Source of the DNA: Candidatus Methylomirabilis sp.
GTDB taxonomy: Bacteria; Muiribacteriota; Ozemobacteria; Ozemobacterales; Ozemobacteraceae
Length of the DNA stretch: 53,830 nucleotides
NCBI GenBank assembly: GCA_020722725.1
Contig: DYKG01000005.1
Span: forward strand, 1-53,830
Direction: 5' to 3'
Shown here: positions 35,230-44,226 of the stretch, in pieces
Layout: every line of letters begins with the position of its first letter
How positions within the stretch are numbered: position 1 is the stretch's first letter
Notes under the pieces: model-generated
Told to the model about the DNA's origin: nothing
The model's database searches: none
Seen by the model: the letters and a program-made list of their open reading frames with translations, nothing else
Made by a program: the position numbers and the translations under genes

Positions 35230-37752
35230 TCAGTAATCCCCTTCTTCTTCAATTTCGTATAAGGGTTCGACCGGAACAACCTGGTCGAGATCCACATCGC
35301 CGTCAGGCAGAACAGGCTCGTTCTCTTCGGCAGGCAAAGAAGTTGAAGAAAGGCTGGCTGCCGGCTTTTGGACCGTCAGTCGCTTCTGTTCAATCAATTT
35401 TTTGAATCGACCCGATCGCAGATCATTGGGAAAGCGGTCGATGAATGTCTGCATCAGCTTGCGAATTTCTGCCTCATCAGCGCTTTTGCGCCGCAGCAGC
35501 AGAAGCTGTCGTTCAAGCAGATCGGCGGTAAAATAGCTGTCGGGAAACAGTTTGCTGAACTCTGTTATTTTTTCTGACTGCTGTTCATCGCTCAGATGCC
35601 CGGATGCAACCAGAATCCGCTCAGCTTTCAGCTCATCAATTAACACGGTTAACGAAGCATTGCCAGAGATAATCTCGGCATATTGATCGGCGGCTTCGCT
35701 GCTTTTTCCGGTGGCAGCCAGGCGGCGAGCCCGCAAAAGCTTTTTGTTAAACGATAAGTCCCCGATCGAAGTGCGGGTAATCAGCAGCGCCATTGCGAGC
35801 GCATCGTTGGTCCAGACCGATTCAGGCATGTTTTCAACGATGTTTTTCAGCAGATCAAGAGCTTTTTGCAGATCACCCCGGTTCATTTCAAGAAACGCAC
35901 TTTCGAGATTGATGCGGGCCAGATAATCGGTTTCACCGATCGGGTTCACCGCGAAAATGTTTTTGCGGGCCGCTTCGACGTTTTTGTGGTTCTGTGCCAG
36001 CAGCGATTCAGCCTGCTGATAATCTTCAAGGCAGATCATGATATGAGCCCGGGCAATCGCCGCCTCTATCGCCCGGTCAGGAGCGGCTTTCAGCAATTCT
36101 GACTGTAGAATAAGATCAAGCAGATGCATCGCTGAATCGGCATCCCGATCAATGGTAAAAGCATAATCCGCCAGTTCGAGCAGCAGAGCGGCTTTAAGCC
36201 CCGCGTCCACCGTTTCTCTGGTGACCGCTATTTTAGTAGCCTCATTGAAGGCAACCTGACCGAGTATCGGCTCAAGACGCGCCATACGCAGCATCAGCGC
36301 ACCAAGGCGAAGAGCCAGGGTCGATGATGGTTTGGCGGCGACCAGGCTGCGGCAAAGGTCGAAATGAAAATTCGCGGCAAATACCGAAGCATCCTGATTC
36401 AGGCGCTCATACATGAAATCATCGAGAATGCCGTTACTTCCCAGAATCAGCTGGGTGATGCGGTTTGCGCCATCTGGTGTCTGGCGCCGGAAAAAAAGCT
36501 CAATCAACGCCTGACGAACCGCCAGGCTGTAACTGCCGCCCAGATGGCTGCGCAACTTCTGTTCGAGATTGAATGCGGGTCCATCGCTTTCATAGAGCTT
36601 GTTGAACACTTCAAGATCGAACTGACCGCTGGCAAAAACCTGAATGTACTCCTCAAGCGCTTCGGATTTTCGACCCAGTGATTCAAGCACAGTAGCGATC
36701 TCTTCGGCAAAAATTACCGGATTACCAAGAATCCTGCGCGCCTCCATGAAACCGGCCAGCGCTTCTTCATAGAGCTGATGCTCTATCAGCACGGTGGTAT
36801 AATTCATATACTGGTCCTGACGCTGAAAATGCGGATGCCTGAACGGACGGCGCCAGGCTTCGAGAGCTTCTTCTTTTCTTTTAAGCAACATCAGGCAATG
36901 GCCCAGTTTTTTCAACGTCGCCCAGTTATCGGGAACGATTGAATCAACCTGCTGCAGAGTCTGCAGGGCTTCTTCGATTTTTCCCGTGTCAATCAGCAGA
37001 TCAGAAAGTTTTTCGAGCAGCAGCCAGTCACGATTGAGATCGGGAGTTGCTTTTATCGCCTCGATAGCTTTGTCTTTACGGCCCAGTGCAAGATAACAGT
37101 CTGACATGAAATGGGCAAAATCGCGACTGCGAAACCTGGTGCGCCGATCTTCGAGAGTTTTGAGCAGTTTATCGATTTCTCCCGATTTCATGGCCAGATC
37201 GAGCAGATCACGAAAAGCATCGGGGGCGGCAGTGCGCTCAAGCTGAGTTTCGAGAATCATCCAGGCTTCATCTTTGCGCCCGGATTGCAGGTAAAAGCGA
37301 GCCAACTGCCGTTCAGTCCAAAGATCGTTCGGGGTAATTTTTCGCCAGCCTTCGAGCAATTCGACTCCCTCGCGAAACCGCTGCAGATCGTAGAGCAGGT
37401 TACACAGCATCTCTTTGGCCCAGTTCTGGCTGTCGGTGGTTTTATCCTGTTCGAGCATTTCTTTAAGCATTTTTATGGCCGGCTCGGTTTCGTTAAGATC
37501 GCGCAGAATCTCGATCATCATGCGCCGGGAAAGAGTTGCATAAAAATCATCGGGGTAATCGGTGATAATCTTCTGCAGTATGGCCCGTGCTTCGGCAAGA
37601 CGCCGCATTCGCAAAGCTGCTGCGGCATCCTGATACAGTTCGACGGCCCGATACCGGGGTTGCGCCTGGCGCAGCGGCTGGGCGACAAGATTGGTCGGCA
37701 ATGCAGTGAAACAGATCAGTAGAAAGCAAAAAGCAAAAGTATTTTTACTCAT
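35230..37752 (-). CDS. Large exported TPR protein
   Basis: 840 residues. Signal peptide 1-25 (FLLICFTALPTNLVAQ). Tetratricopeptide repeats run through nearly the whole chain (for example LAEARAILQKIITDYPDDF, IEEALQTLQQVDSIVPDNW, LQKALDLLKNIVENMPES). The C-terminus is acidic (DGDVDLDQVVPVEPLYEIEE). It is a periplasmic scaffold by inference. The start overlaps the DUF4175-like stop by four bases and the stop is one base from the next start, so it is translationally tied to both. Such TPR proteins often accompany MoxR/VWA operons. Confidence 0.88.
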   Translation of the reverse strand: MSKNTFAFCFLLICFTALPTNLVAQPLRQAQPRYRAVELYQDAAAALRMRRLAEARAILQKIITDYPDDFYATLSRRMMIEILRDLNETEPAIKMLKEMLEQDKTTDSQNWAKEMLCNLLYDLQRFREGVELLEGWRKITPNDLWTERQLARFYLQSGRKDEAWMILETQLERTAAPDAFRDLLDLAMKSGEIDKLLKTLEDRRTRFRSRDFAHFMSDCYLALGRKDKAIEAIKATPDLNRDWLLLEKLSDLLIDTGKIEEALQTLQQVDSIVPDNWATLKKLGHCLMLLKRKEEALEAWRRPFRHPHFQRQDQYMNYTTVLIEHQLYEEALAGFMEARRILGNPVIFAEEIATVLESLGRKSEALEEYIQVFASGQFDLEVFNKLYESDGPAFNLEQKLRSHLGGSYSLAVRQALIELFFRRQTPDGANRITQLILGSNGILDDFMYERLNQDASVFAANFHFDLCRSLVAAKPSSTLALRLGALMLRMARLEPILGQVAFNEATKIAVTRETVDAGLKAALLLELADYAFTIDRDADSAMHLLDLILQSELLKAAPDRAIEAAIARAHIMICLEDYQQAESLLAQNHKNVEAARKNIFAVNPIGETDYLARINLESAFLEMNRGDLQKALDLLKNIVENMPESVWTNDALAMALLITRTSIGDLSFNKKLLRARRLAATGKSSEAADQYAEIISGNASLTVLIDELKAERILVASGHLSDEQQSEKITEFSKLFPDSYFTADLLERQLLLLRRKSADEAEIRKLMQTFIDRFPNDLRSGRFKKLIEQKRLTVQKPAASLSSTSLPAEENEPVLPDGDVDLDQVVPVEPLYEIEEEGDY

Positions 37753-40700
37753 TTTTCATCACCGTAAATGTTGAGCGAACGATAATAGTCGTTGAGCATC
37801 CGGCGATAATCACCGGGATATTCCTCTTTCAGGTCGGTCATGAAGTCTTTCGACAGGTCGAGCGATGAAGTGCCGATATCGCCAATCGGCTGGTCGGGCT
37901 GCTGCTGCATCACTTCGCGAGCCTTCTGAGCCTTGCGCTCTTCGCTTTCTTCATCGCGGTTTTTAATCGATTTCTGCGCCTTGAGCATGCGTTCGTAAAT
38001 CTGCTTCTGGCGCTCAGCGACTTTTTTACGCATTTCCGGGTCGAGAATAGCGGTCTCCAGGTCTTTCATATCCTGAATCACGTCTTCCAGTCGGCCCAGC
38101 GTATTCATCTGCTGCCGGCTTTCGCGCATCAGCTTTTCAAGGGCCTCGCGAATCTGTCGCTGCTCCATGGCCATGCGCTGCAGCTGCTGCATCATCTGCT
38201 GCCCGCCCGGGCTCATCTGCTGTTTCATCATTTCACGGTAGAGGCTGAGCTGGCGCCGCGTCAGATCTTTGAACTGCTGCAAAGCATTCATCGGGTTGGA
38301 AGATGAGCCGCCCTGACCCTGCTGATCCTGGGCCCGCAGCAGATCTTTGGCCAGTCGGTTGAACCTTCTCATGATTTCCCGCTGATCGCTTACCGCCTGC
38401 TCCAGTGCCCGGTCTTCGAGATTCTTTACGATGTTCGAAAAAATGTTCTGGGTGCCTTTAACCGACTCGATAACCGAGGGGTCAATGGCAAAACTGCTGC
38501 GAATGAACTGTTCGAGGTCGTATTCGAGGGTCGAGCCCTGCTGTTTGACCAGCACCTGAAGAAATGATACCTGATCGATCAACCCTTCAATTTCAGGCCG
38601 CTGCCCACGCATGAACTGCGACGGCAAATCATCGATGCGCCTTGAAAGACTTTCCTGATCGAAACTGACCTGCAGCGCTCTTCTGATGAACGCGGAAAGG
38701 TCTATCTGCGGCGGTGAGCCCCCCTGGCAGGCAGTGCAGATCTGCCGGGTATTGCTCTTGAGCGATTCGAGAAATTTGAGCATGTTCTGCTGCTGCTGTG
38801 AAGCGGAATCGAGCTTTTTCCGCTGCATATCCTGCCTGATTTCATCAGACATTTTCTGATGGTCATTTTTCTGCATCTGATCACGCAGATTCTTGACCTC
38901 TTCCAGCAGCGGATTCTGAGCGAATTCGTCTTTCCTGCGGTTCTGCGTCATTTCTTCAGCCTGCTTCTGCAGCTGTTCGAGCTCGCTGCCGATCTTTTCC
39001 TGCTGGTCGGCCAGGTCTTTGAGCTTCGATTCTTCTTCAGAGCTCAGTTCGCCCTCTTTCATTTTTTCCTGCAAAGCGGCCGTTTCAGAGGCAATCTGCT
39101 GCTGGCGCTGCAGCAGGTCTTCAATCGCATTGCCGATCGCATTGAATTTCTGCTGTTCCTGCACCTGTTCGAGCAGTTCGATGGTGCGGTCAAGGCCTTT
39201 GAGGTATTCTTCCATCTTGAAGGCTTCCTGGTATTTCTGCAGCTCAGCCGGGTCAATTTTCAGATCTTTAAGCGATTCCTGCAGTTGGGTCATCATTTTG
39301 CGGGTCTCTTCGTCGAGTACGTCGTTGAGCAGTTCGCCGACTTTCTGCATGCGCTCCATTGCTTCCGGTGAGCTTAGCGGGTTGTCTTCCATTTTCTGCT
39401 GCAGCTCTTTGACGCCTTCGAGGATCTTATCAGCTTCCTGCTGCTGCTTTTCGCCTTCCTGCAGAGCCTTCTCGATGGCTTTTTCCGCCTCGTAATCGAG
39501 CTTTTCTTCGTGCCTGATCTGCTCGTAAGCCTTCATCAGCGATTCGCGCCGCATTTTCTGCGCTTCGACAAATTCTTCGAGCTTTTCTTCCACGCTCTGA
39601 TGCGACATTTCCTCGCCGCGATACAGGTCATACATCGAAGGCATTGAAAGGTGGAATGTGCTGGTAGTGGCAATATTGGGTTCAGGAATCTTTGCATCTT
39701 CGGCCTGAACGAAATAGCTGACCTTGATGCCGGGCTGCAAGGCCAGTGTGTCAAGCATCCAGGGAAATTCAACTTCGAATTCCGCTTTCGGCCTGAAATC
39801 AGACTTGAGATTCTGCGGAATCAGCGAACTGCGATCGCCGACCTGATAATACAGAATCAGGGCTTTGACCCCGAAATCATCGCGGCTGACCACCTTGATA
39901 TCGAGCCGCTTTTCCGTGGGAAACGGCACATCCTGGCCGGGTTTGAGAATTTCGACGGTCGGCGGCTGATCTTCAACCGCTTTCAAACTGTAAATGACCG
40001 GTTTTTCATTCTTCAGGCCCAGCTCGTTTTCAAGAACAAAGCTGTAACTGGTGTCGGTCGCCAGGGTAATTTCATGCCTGAACCGGCGACGCTCGGTGAT
40101 TTCGCAGGCATTCATGCTGTCTGAACCGACCTGAACGAACGCTTTGGCGAGATCCTGGTCCGATTCGGCTTCGATGAGAACGCGGCTGCCGGTAAGCACG
40201 GTTGCATCACCGGTTCCCTCGTTAAGTTTGACCGGGCCGCTGGCGATGTATGCCGGCTGATACAGGGTAAGCTGCAGCTTTTTCAGTTCAGGGCGCGGCA
40301 TGACTTTCACCGAATATCGCGGTGAAGTGAATTTTTCAGCGCTGATCTGGTAATCAAGCGAATTCTGCAGGCTGTTGAGCGTATAAACAAAGCGCGACGC
40401 CGAAGCACTGGCATCGGGATACATCTCTACCATCGAGCCCTCGTCTTTATCAGGCTCGAACAGCTGCAATACGATGGCATCATTGATCGCCCGCGATGGC
40501 ACGGCAGAAATTTCGAGACCGTTGCCCCGCGCTACTACCGCATGACCCGGTTTAATTACCAGTTCCAGGGAAGTGTAGGGCGCGATTGCCTGTAGCGGCA
40601 GCAGCAGACGCCGGGCGCCGATCTGCACTTCGAGGGGCGACAGAAAATACCAGAAAGCTGCCAGCACCAGACAGAACAGCATCGAAAACGCCGACTGGCG

Positions 40701-41180
40701 CCGGGAAAAAGCTTTGAGCGATTTTTTCAGGTCGTCATTGGTGATTTCGCTGGCAATCTGAGCAATGGTGAGCTTGCGCATGACTTCAGATGTGCCGGGA
40801 TCAGGCTTTTCATCAAGGAACTCAGCTGCCGTTGACAGCCCTGAATTAAAGCGGCCGGTGCTTTGCTCGATCTCAACCGCCAGACCCGTATCCGCCGGCG
40901 GATGCAGCAGTGCCGAGAAGCCTCTGAAGATCCAGTAAACCATGCCGCCGTAAACCGGCAGCGCAGCGATGAAACGCATGAATTCAGATTGCAGCGGTGT
41001 TCGTTCGACCAGCAGAAAGATCAGCAGCAGCGCCAGAAAGGTAACCAGCCACCAGAAGCCACACGACATGAGAACGCGCAACTGCCTGCCATGGCGGTAA
41101 CCCGCCAGTTCACTGCGCAATCGCAGGCTCAGGCGGTCGTAATTTTCCAGCAGATTTTTCAGACCGTGGTTGTCGTTCAT
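37749..41180 (-). CDS. DUF4175-like membrane protein with long glutamine-rich coiled coils
   Basis: 1143 residues. Three membrane helices lie early (about 37-58, 68-86, 165-185), followed by a beta-rich extracytoplasmic part (about 200-550), then long Gln/Glu/Lys-rich coiled coils to the end (for example QQKFNAIGNAIEDLLQRQQQ, MMQQLQRMAMEQRQIREAL). The layout matches the DUF4175 family, a regular member of MoxR/DUF58/VWA clusters. A CxxC pair (QICTACQGG, about residue 813) lies inside the coiled-coil region and might form a disulfide or bind metal. It starts seven bases after the DUF4159 gene. Confidence 0.85.
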   Translation of the reverse strand: MNDNHGLKNLLENYDRLSLRLRSELAGYRHGRQLRVLMSCGFWWLVTFLALLLIFLLVERTPLQSEFMRFIAALPVYGGMVYWIFRGFSALLHPPADTGLAVEIEQSTGRFNSGLSTAAEFLDEKPDPGTSEVMRKLTIAQIASEITNDDLKKSLKAFSRRQSAFSMLFCLVLAAFWYFLSPLEVQIGARRLLLPLQAIAPYTSLELVIKPGHAVVARGNGLEISAVPSRAINDAIVLQLFEPDKDEGSMVEMYPDASASASRFVYTLNSLQNSLDYQISAEKFTSPRYSVKVMPRPELKKLQLTLYQPAYIASGPVKLNEGTGDATVLTGSRVLIEAESDQDLAKAFVQVGSDSMNACEITERRRFRHEITLATDTSYSFVLENELGLKNEKPVIYSLKAVEDQPPTVEILKPGQDVPFPTEKRLDIKVVSRDDFGVKALILYYQVGDRSSLIPQNLKSDFRPKAEFEVEFPWMLDTLALQPGIKVSYFVQAEDAKIPEPNIATTSTFHLSMPSMYDLYRGEEMSHQSVEEKLEEFVEAQKMRRESLMKAYEQIRHEEKLDYEAEKAIEKALQEGEKQQQEADKILEGVKELQQKMEDNPLSSPEAMERMQKVGELLNDVLDEETRKMMTQLQESLKDLKIDPAELQKYQEAFKMEEYLKGLDRTIELLEQVQEQQKFNAIGNAIEDLLQRQQQIASETAALQEKMKEGELSSEEESKLKDLADQQEKIGSELEQLQKQAEEMTQNRRKDEFAQNPLLEEVKNLRDQMQKNDHQKMSDEIRQDMQRKKLDSASQQQQNMLKFLESLKSNTRQICTACQGGSPPQIDLSAFIRRALQVSFDQESLSRRIDDLPSQFMRGQRPEIEGLIDQVSFLQVLVKQQGSTLEYDLEQFIRSSFAIDPSVIESVKGTQNIFSNIVKNLEDRALEQAVSDQREIMRRFNRLAKDLLRAQDQQGQGGSSSNPMNALQQFKDLTRRQLSLYREMMKQQMSPGGQQMMQQLQRMAMEQRQIREALEKLMRESRQQMNTLGRLEDVIQDMKDLETAILDPEMRKKVAERQKQIYERMLKAQKSIKNRDEESEERKAQKAREVMQQQPDQPIGDIGTSSLDLSKDFMTDLKEEYPGDYRRMLNDYYRSLNIYGDEK

Positions 41181-41187
41181 CTTTTTC

Positions 41188-41964
41188 TCACTGGTTCATC
41201 GCATAAATGAGAATGTTGAGAGCCATCTGCATGGCTTTCTCGCGAATCTCAGGGGTATCGGCAGGGTGAACGCCCGCGTCTTCAAGACCATCGCCGACGT
41301 CAGATTCAAGTAGATAAAGAATTTTCATGCGACCCTTATCGAAAATAGCATAAGCTACCGGCGGCCTGCCATCATGTTCATGAATTTTCGGCAACCCATC
41401 AGGAAATTCATAAAGCTGGTTGAAAATCGCATGATCTTTCGGCAGTGCCACCAGGTCGATATCGGGGTAAAGCCTTCTGATCTCGCGTTTAACGTATTTT
41501 TCCATGCCGTATGAATCGTTGATCCACAAAAAGCCGCCGTTGTCGAGCCAAGTCAGCAGTGTGTTGATTTCCTGATCTTTGAATTTAATCTGGCCGTGGC
41601 CGGTCATGAAAAGCATTGGATAGCGATAAAGCTCCTGATCGGAAACCGAAACCGCGACGTTTTCAGCCTGCACCGGCAGTCCAAGCCGTTCATTTGCCTG
41701 CCTGAGCAGATTCGGCATGGCAGTCGGGCCCACATACCAGTCGCCGCCGCCCCCATATTTGATGCGCGGAATGACAAGCCGGTCGAAATCCTGTGCCCCG
41801 GCTGGTTGAACCGACAGCAGAAGAATCGCCAGAATCATTATGCAAAAGCTGAATGGCAAACTGGGGGTTCGCTGAGCGGGTACAAAGCGAACGGTTTCGG
41901 TTTGTCCGGTCATTTCGACCCATTGCATGGGCTCAATGACCGCTTTACGGTTGTTTTTATTCAT
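41188..41964 (-). CDS. DUF4159 protein whose signal-peptide N-region is made of palindromic repeats
   Basis: 258 residues from ATG 41964, which overlaps the upstream stop (TGATG) and has AAGGGGG seven bases upstream, so the start is firm. After MNKNNR, two repeat units encode KAVIEPMQWVEMTG and TVRFVPAQRT; only then comes the hydrophobic core FCIMILAILLLSVQPAGA. The mature part is a compact DUF4159 domain (YPMLFMTGHGQIKFKDQEI, NGGFLWINDSYGMEKYVK, LYLLESDVGDGLED). It is a shorter relative of the DUF4159 protein ending at 33732. It is probably periplasmic, acting with the VWA proteins (inference). Confidence 0.9.
   Translation of the reverse strand: MNKNNRKAVIEPMQWVEMTGQTETVRFVPAQRTPSLPFSFCIMILAILLLSVQPAGAQDFDRLVIPRIKYGGGGDWYVGPTAMPNLLRQANERLGLPVQAENVAVSVSDQELYRYPMLFMTGHGQIKFKDQEINTLLTWLDNGGFLWINDSYGMEKYVKREIRRLYPDIDLVALPKDHAIFNQLYEFPDGLPKIHEHDGRPPVAYAIFDKGRMKILYLLESDVGDGLEDAGVHPADTPEIREKAMQMALNILIYAMNQ
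41867..41892. repeat. Short family-1-like palindrome in the DUF4159 gene
   Basis: Perfect arms GTTCGCT (41867-41873) and AGCGAAC (41886-41892), with GAGCGGG inside. It is read in frame as VRFVPAQR, 14 bases from the next unit. Confidence 0.6.
41907..41942. repeat. Family-1 palindrome in the DUF4159 gene
   Basis: Perfect arms CGGTCAT (41907-41913) and ATGACCG (41936-41942) around TTCGACCCA...TGGGCTCA. It is in frame after only six codons of the gene and nearly identical to the unit at 35081-35116. Confidence 0.92.
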
Positions 41965-44225
41965 CAGCTTAACCCCCTTACCCGCCGCCAATACCATTCG
42001 GCAAGCGGCAGAAGAAGAAGAAGCACGAGCAACACCCAGCTGTCGCGCAGGTCGATGATGCGGCTTTCAAGTTTCTGACCGGGCACCGCGTCAATAGCCG
42101 AAACCAGGGGTTCGATATCATCGGCATTGCAGTAAATACCTGCCGTTTCACTGGCGATCTGTTTCATCAGATCAAGATTCACCTGCGGGTTCTCGAATTC
42201 GGCGGTAGGCGCTTCAACGATCAGCTCAGCATTGGCACTGCCCAGATCATTCCCCTGATAGCGGGCTTTCGCCTGAATCTTGTGCAAACCCCGGTAAGCG
42301 GGCACCAGACTTGCTTCGTAACAGCCTTTTTCTGAAGTTTCAATGCAGCTCAGACTGGTTTTTTCGCTCTTCTCGTTTTCGATTTCGATGCTGACCTGGG
42401 CCCCCGATTGCAGCTGGTGGCGGGCATCGCTGACCCAGACTTTAACATTAAGCGGCTGGCCCGCATAGCCCCGCGAGGCGGGCAATTCAATGCTCACATT
42501 GGCGTCTTCACGGCGGTTGGCCAGCCACTTGAGCATATTTACCATCAAAGCCGCGTAAGGGGCGAACCCACGATCAGAAGGCACAAGTCTGAAACCGGCA
42601 GGCCACAGCGGACCACCGGTCACGAAAATCACATTGCCCTGACCGGCACGGCTGCGAAGCATGAAAGGTAACGGGTCAGGGCCACTGCGCACCGTGCTGC
42701 TCACCAGTATTTCAGCACCGGGTTTAATCGCCGAAAATTCAAATAATCCTTCAAATTTCGGCAAAGTCGCAAAAAACTCCCCATTCTCAACAGGATCATC
42801 GGTTAGCTTCAAAAAGTTATATGAAGTTTCCCCGGCTAAAACCATATTTCCTGGCGTGCCGCGCCACTCTTCGCGATCAAGCTTAACTGGCAGCAGACTT
42901 TCAAGCTCACTGCCCGCGTAGCCGAGACTGGTCAGAGTTGAAAACCCTGGCAGCCACAGCAGACCAAGATTACCCGACTCGAGCCGCCGCACGATTTCCG
43001 GCGCCAGCGATCGAATGAAATTGTAAGAAACCCCGCGCAGCAATAACACATCGGCATCTTTGAGATCGGTGGCGAAATCCGGCTGCCTGACTCCGGCCTG
43101 GGGCTTGAGTTCACGGTTGCAGACCCAGCGATCGTCTTTTAATCTGGTCCAGGCCACCATGCGGGCGTTGGGGTCAGTCAAAACTGCATTTAAAATGAAT
43201 TTTGTATCCCATGATGGCTCGCCTGAAATGGCAAGTATATTGAGGCGCTCACGCACTACTTTCAACAGAAATGAAACTCGGTTGTTCTCGCTGGTAATTT
43301 CGCCGGGCAATTCAGGAATCGCCAGCTCAAACCTGTACGAACCCTCTTCGTCACAGGGTATGTTAAGAGCAAAGTTTCCACGGTTTCCGGTGAAAACTCC
43401 ATCAATTTCGGTAAATGGCTTGCCATCGCGGGTGACCGTTATTTTCAGACTGTCGGCCGTATTGCCGTAACGGCTGATTTCGCCGCGAACCCTGACATTC
43501 GAGTTAAGATAACCGGTCGCCGGCGGTTTGGGGATACTGATTGCCAGGTCAACACCCTTTTCAACCCCGCCCGGGCCCACAAAATAAATCGGAGTGCGCA
43601 GATTTGGCAGGGCAATTGCCGGATTTTCACCGGCGGTTGACACACCGTCGGTCAGCATTACCAGCCCAAGCAGGCTGCCATCGCCAGGGTTGCCGGCCAC
43701 ATTGCGAGCCGCAGCCGAAATGTCGGTCTGGTTGCCCGCAGCTTTGACGTTGAACTGCTCGATTTCCTGCAGCGAAAGGGGCGAAACGTTTTCGGCAAAA
43801 CTGAACAGGTCGGGCATGATTCCCGTCTTTTCCTGCAGGCGATCAAGCAGTTTTTTCTGTGAAAAAACCTTTGCAATGCGATCGAGGCGGGTATCACCCT
43901 CGCTGCCGATGCTCATGCTGCGCGAACCGTCAACCATGACGGCAATCTTGTTCTTCTGCGGAACCCAGCCGCTGACCAGCAGCACCGGCCCGCAAAGCAG
44001 CAGCGCCACCAGAAAAATGAAGGTGGCCCGCAATCCAAGCAGCGCCAGGCGATCACGCCGGCTGACCTGCCGGTCTTCGAAGCGATAAAGAAACCAGCTC
44101 AACGGCATCAGTGCAAGCAGAGTAAGAACGAGGCCAGCCCAGCCCCATGACAGGGCCAGATCCAGCGAATCCAGGCTGCGTATCGGGCCCAGGTCGAAGC
44201 CGAGCAGAGTAAGAATACTTCTCAT
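41964..44225 (-). CDS. VWA membrane protein with glutamine-amidotransferase-like domain
   Basis: 753 residues. Two N-terminal membrane helices (about 28-47, 66-86) are followed by a von Willebrand A domain with an intact metal site: DGSRS at 99-103, NQTDIS near 168 and LTDG near 192. A beta-sandwich follows, then a class-I glutamine-amidotransferase-like domain (about 330-480: ISGEPSWDTKFIL, DADVLLLRGV, LGLLWLPGF), another beta domain and a C-terminal membrane helix (LLVLLLLLPLAEWYW). This layout is typical of MoxR-cluster proteins. GGAGG precedes the ATG, one base after the upstream stop. Confidence 0.9.
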   Translation of the reverse strand: MRSILTLLGFDLGPIRSLDSLDLALSWGWAGLVLTLLALMPLSWFLYRFEDRQVSRRDRLALLGLRATFIFLVALLLCGPVLLVSGWVPQKNKIAVMVDGSRSMSIGSEGDTRLDRIAKVFSQKKLLDRLQEKTGIMPDLFSFAENVSPLSLQEIEQFNVKAAGNQTDISAAARNVAGNPGDGSLLGLVMLTDGVSTAGENPAIALPNLRTPIYFVGPGGVEKGVDLAISIPKPPATGYLNSNVRVRGEISRYGNTADSLKITVTRDGKPFTEIDGVFTGNRGNFALNIPCDEEGSYRFELAIPELPGEITSENNRVSFLLKVVRERLNILAISGEPSWDTKFILNAVLTDPNARMVAWTRLKDDRWVCNRELKPQAGVRQPDFATDLKDADVLLLRGVSYNFIRSLAPEIVRRLESGNLGLLWLPGFSTLTSLGYAGSELESLLPVKLDREEWRGTPGNMVLAGETSYNFLKLTDDPVENGEFFATLPKFEGLFEFSAIKPGAEILVSSTVRSGPDPLPFMLRSRAGQGNVIFVTGGPLWPAGFRLVPSDRGFAPYAALMVNMLKWLANRREDANVSIELPASRGYAGQPLNVKVWVSDARHQLQSGAQVSIEIENEKSEKTSLSCIETSEKGCYEASLVPAYRGLHKIQAKARYQGNDLGSANAELIVEAPTAEFENPQVNLDLMKQIASETAGIYCNADDIEPLVSAIDAVPGQKLESRIIDLRDSWVLLVLLLLLPLAEWYWRRVRGLS

Positions 44226-44226
44226 A

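Noticed and set aside
38859..39495. Two plus-strand frames rich in Phe/Leu or Ser/Cys
   Set aside because: They arise from the Gln/Glu/Lys-rich coiled-coil codons of the DUF4175-like gene read in reverse; not independent genes.
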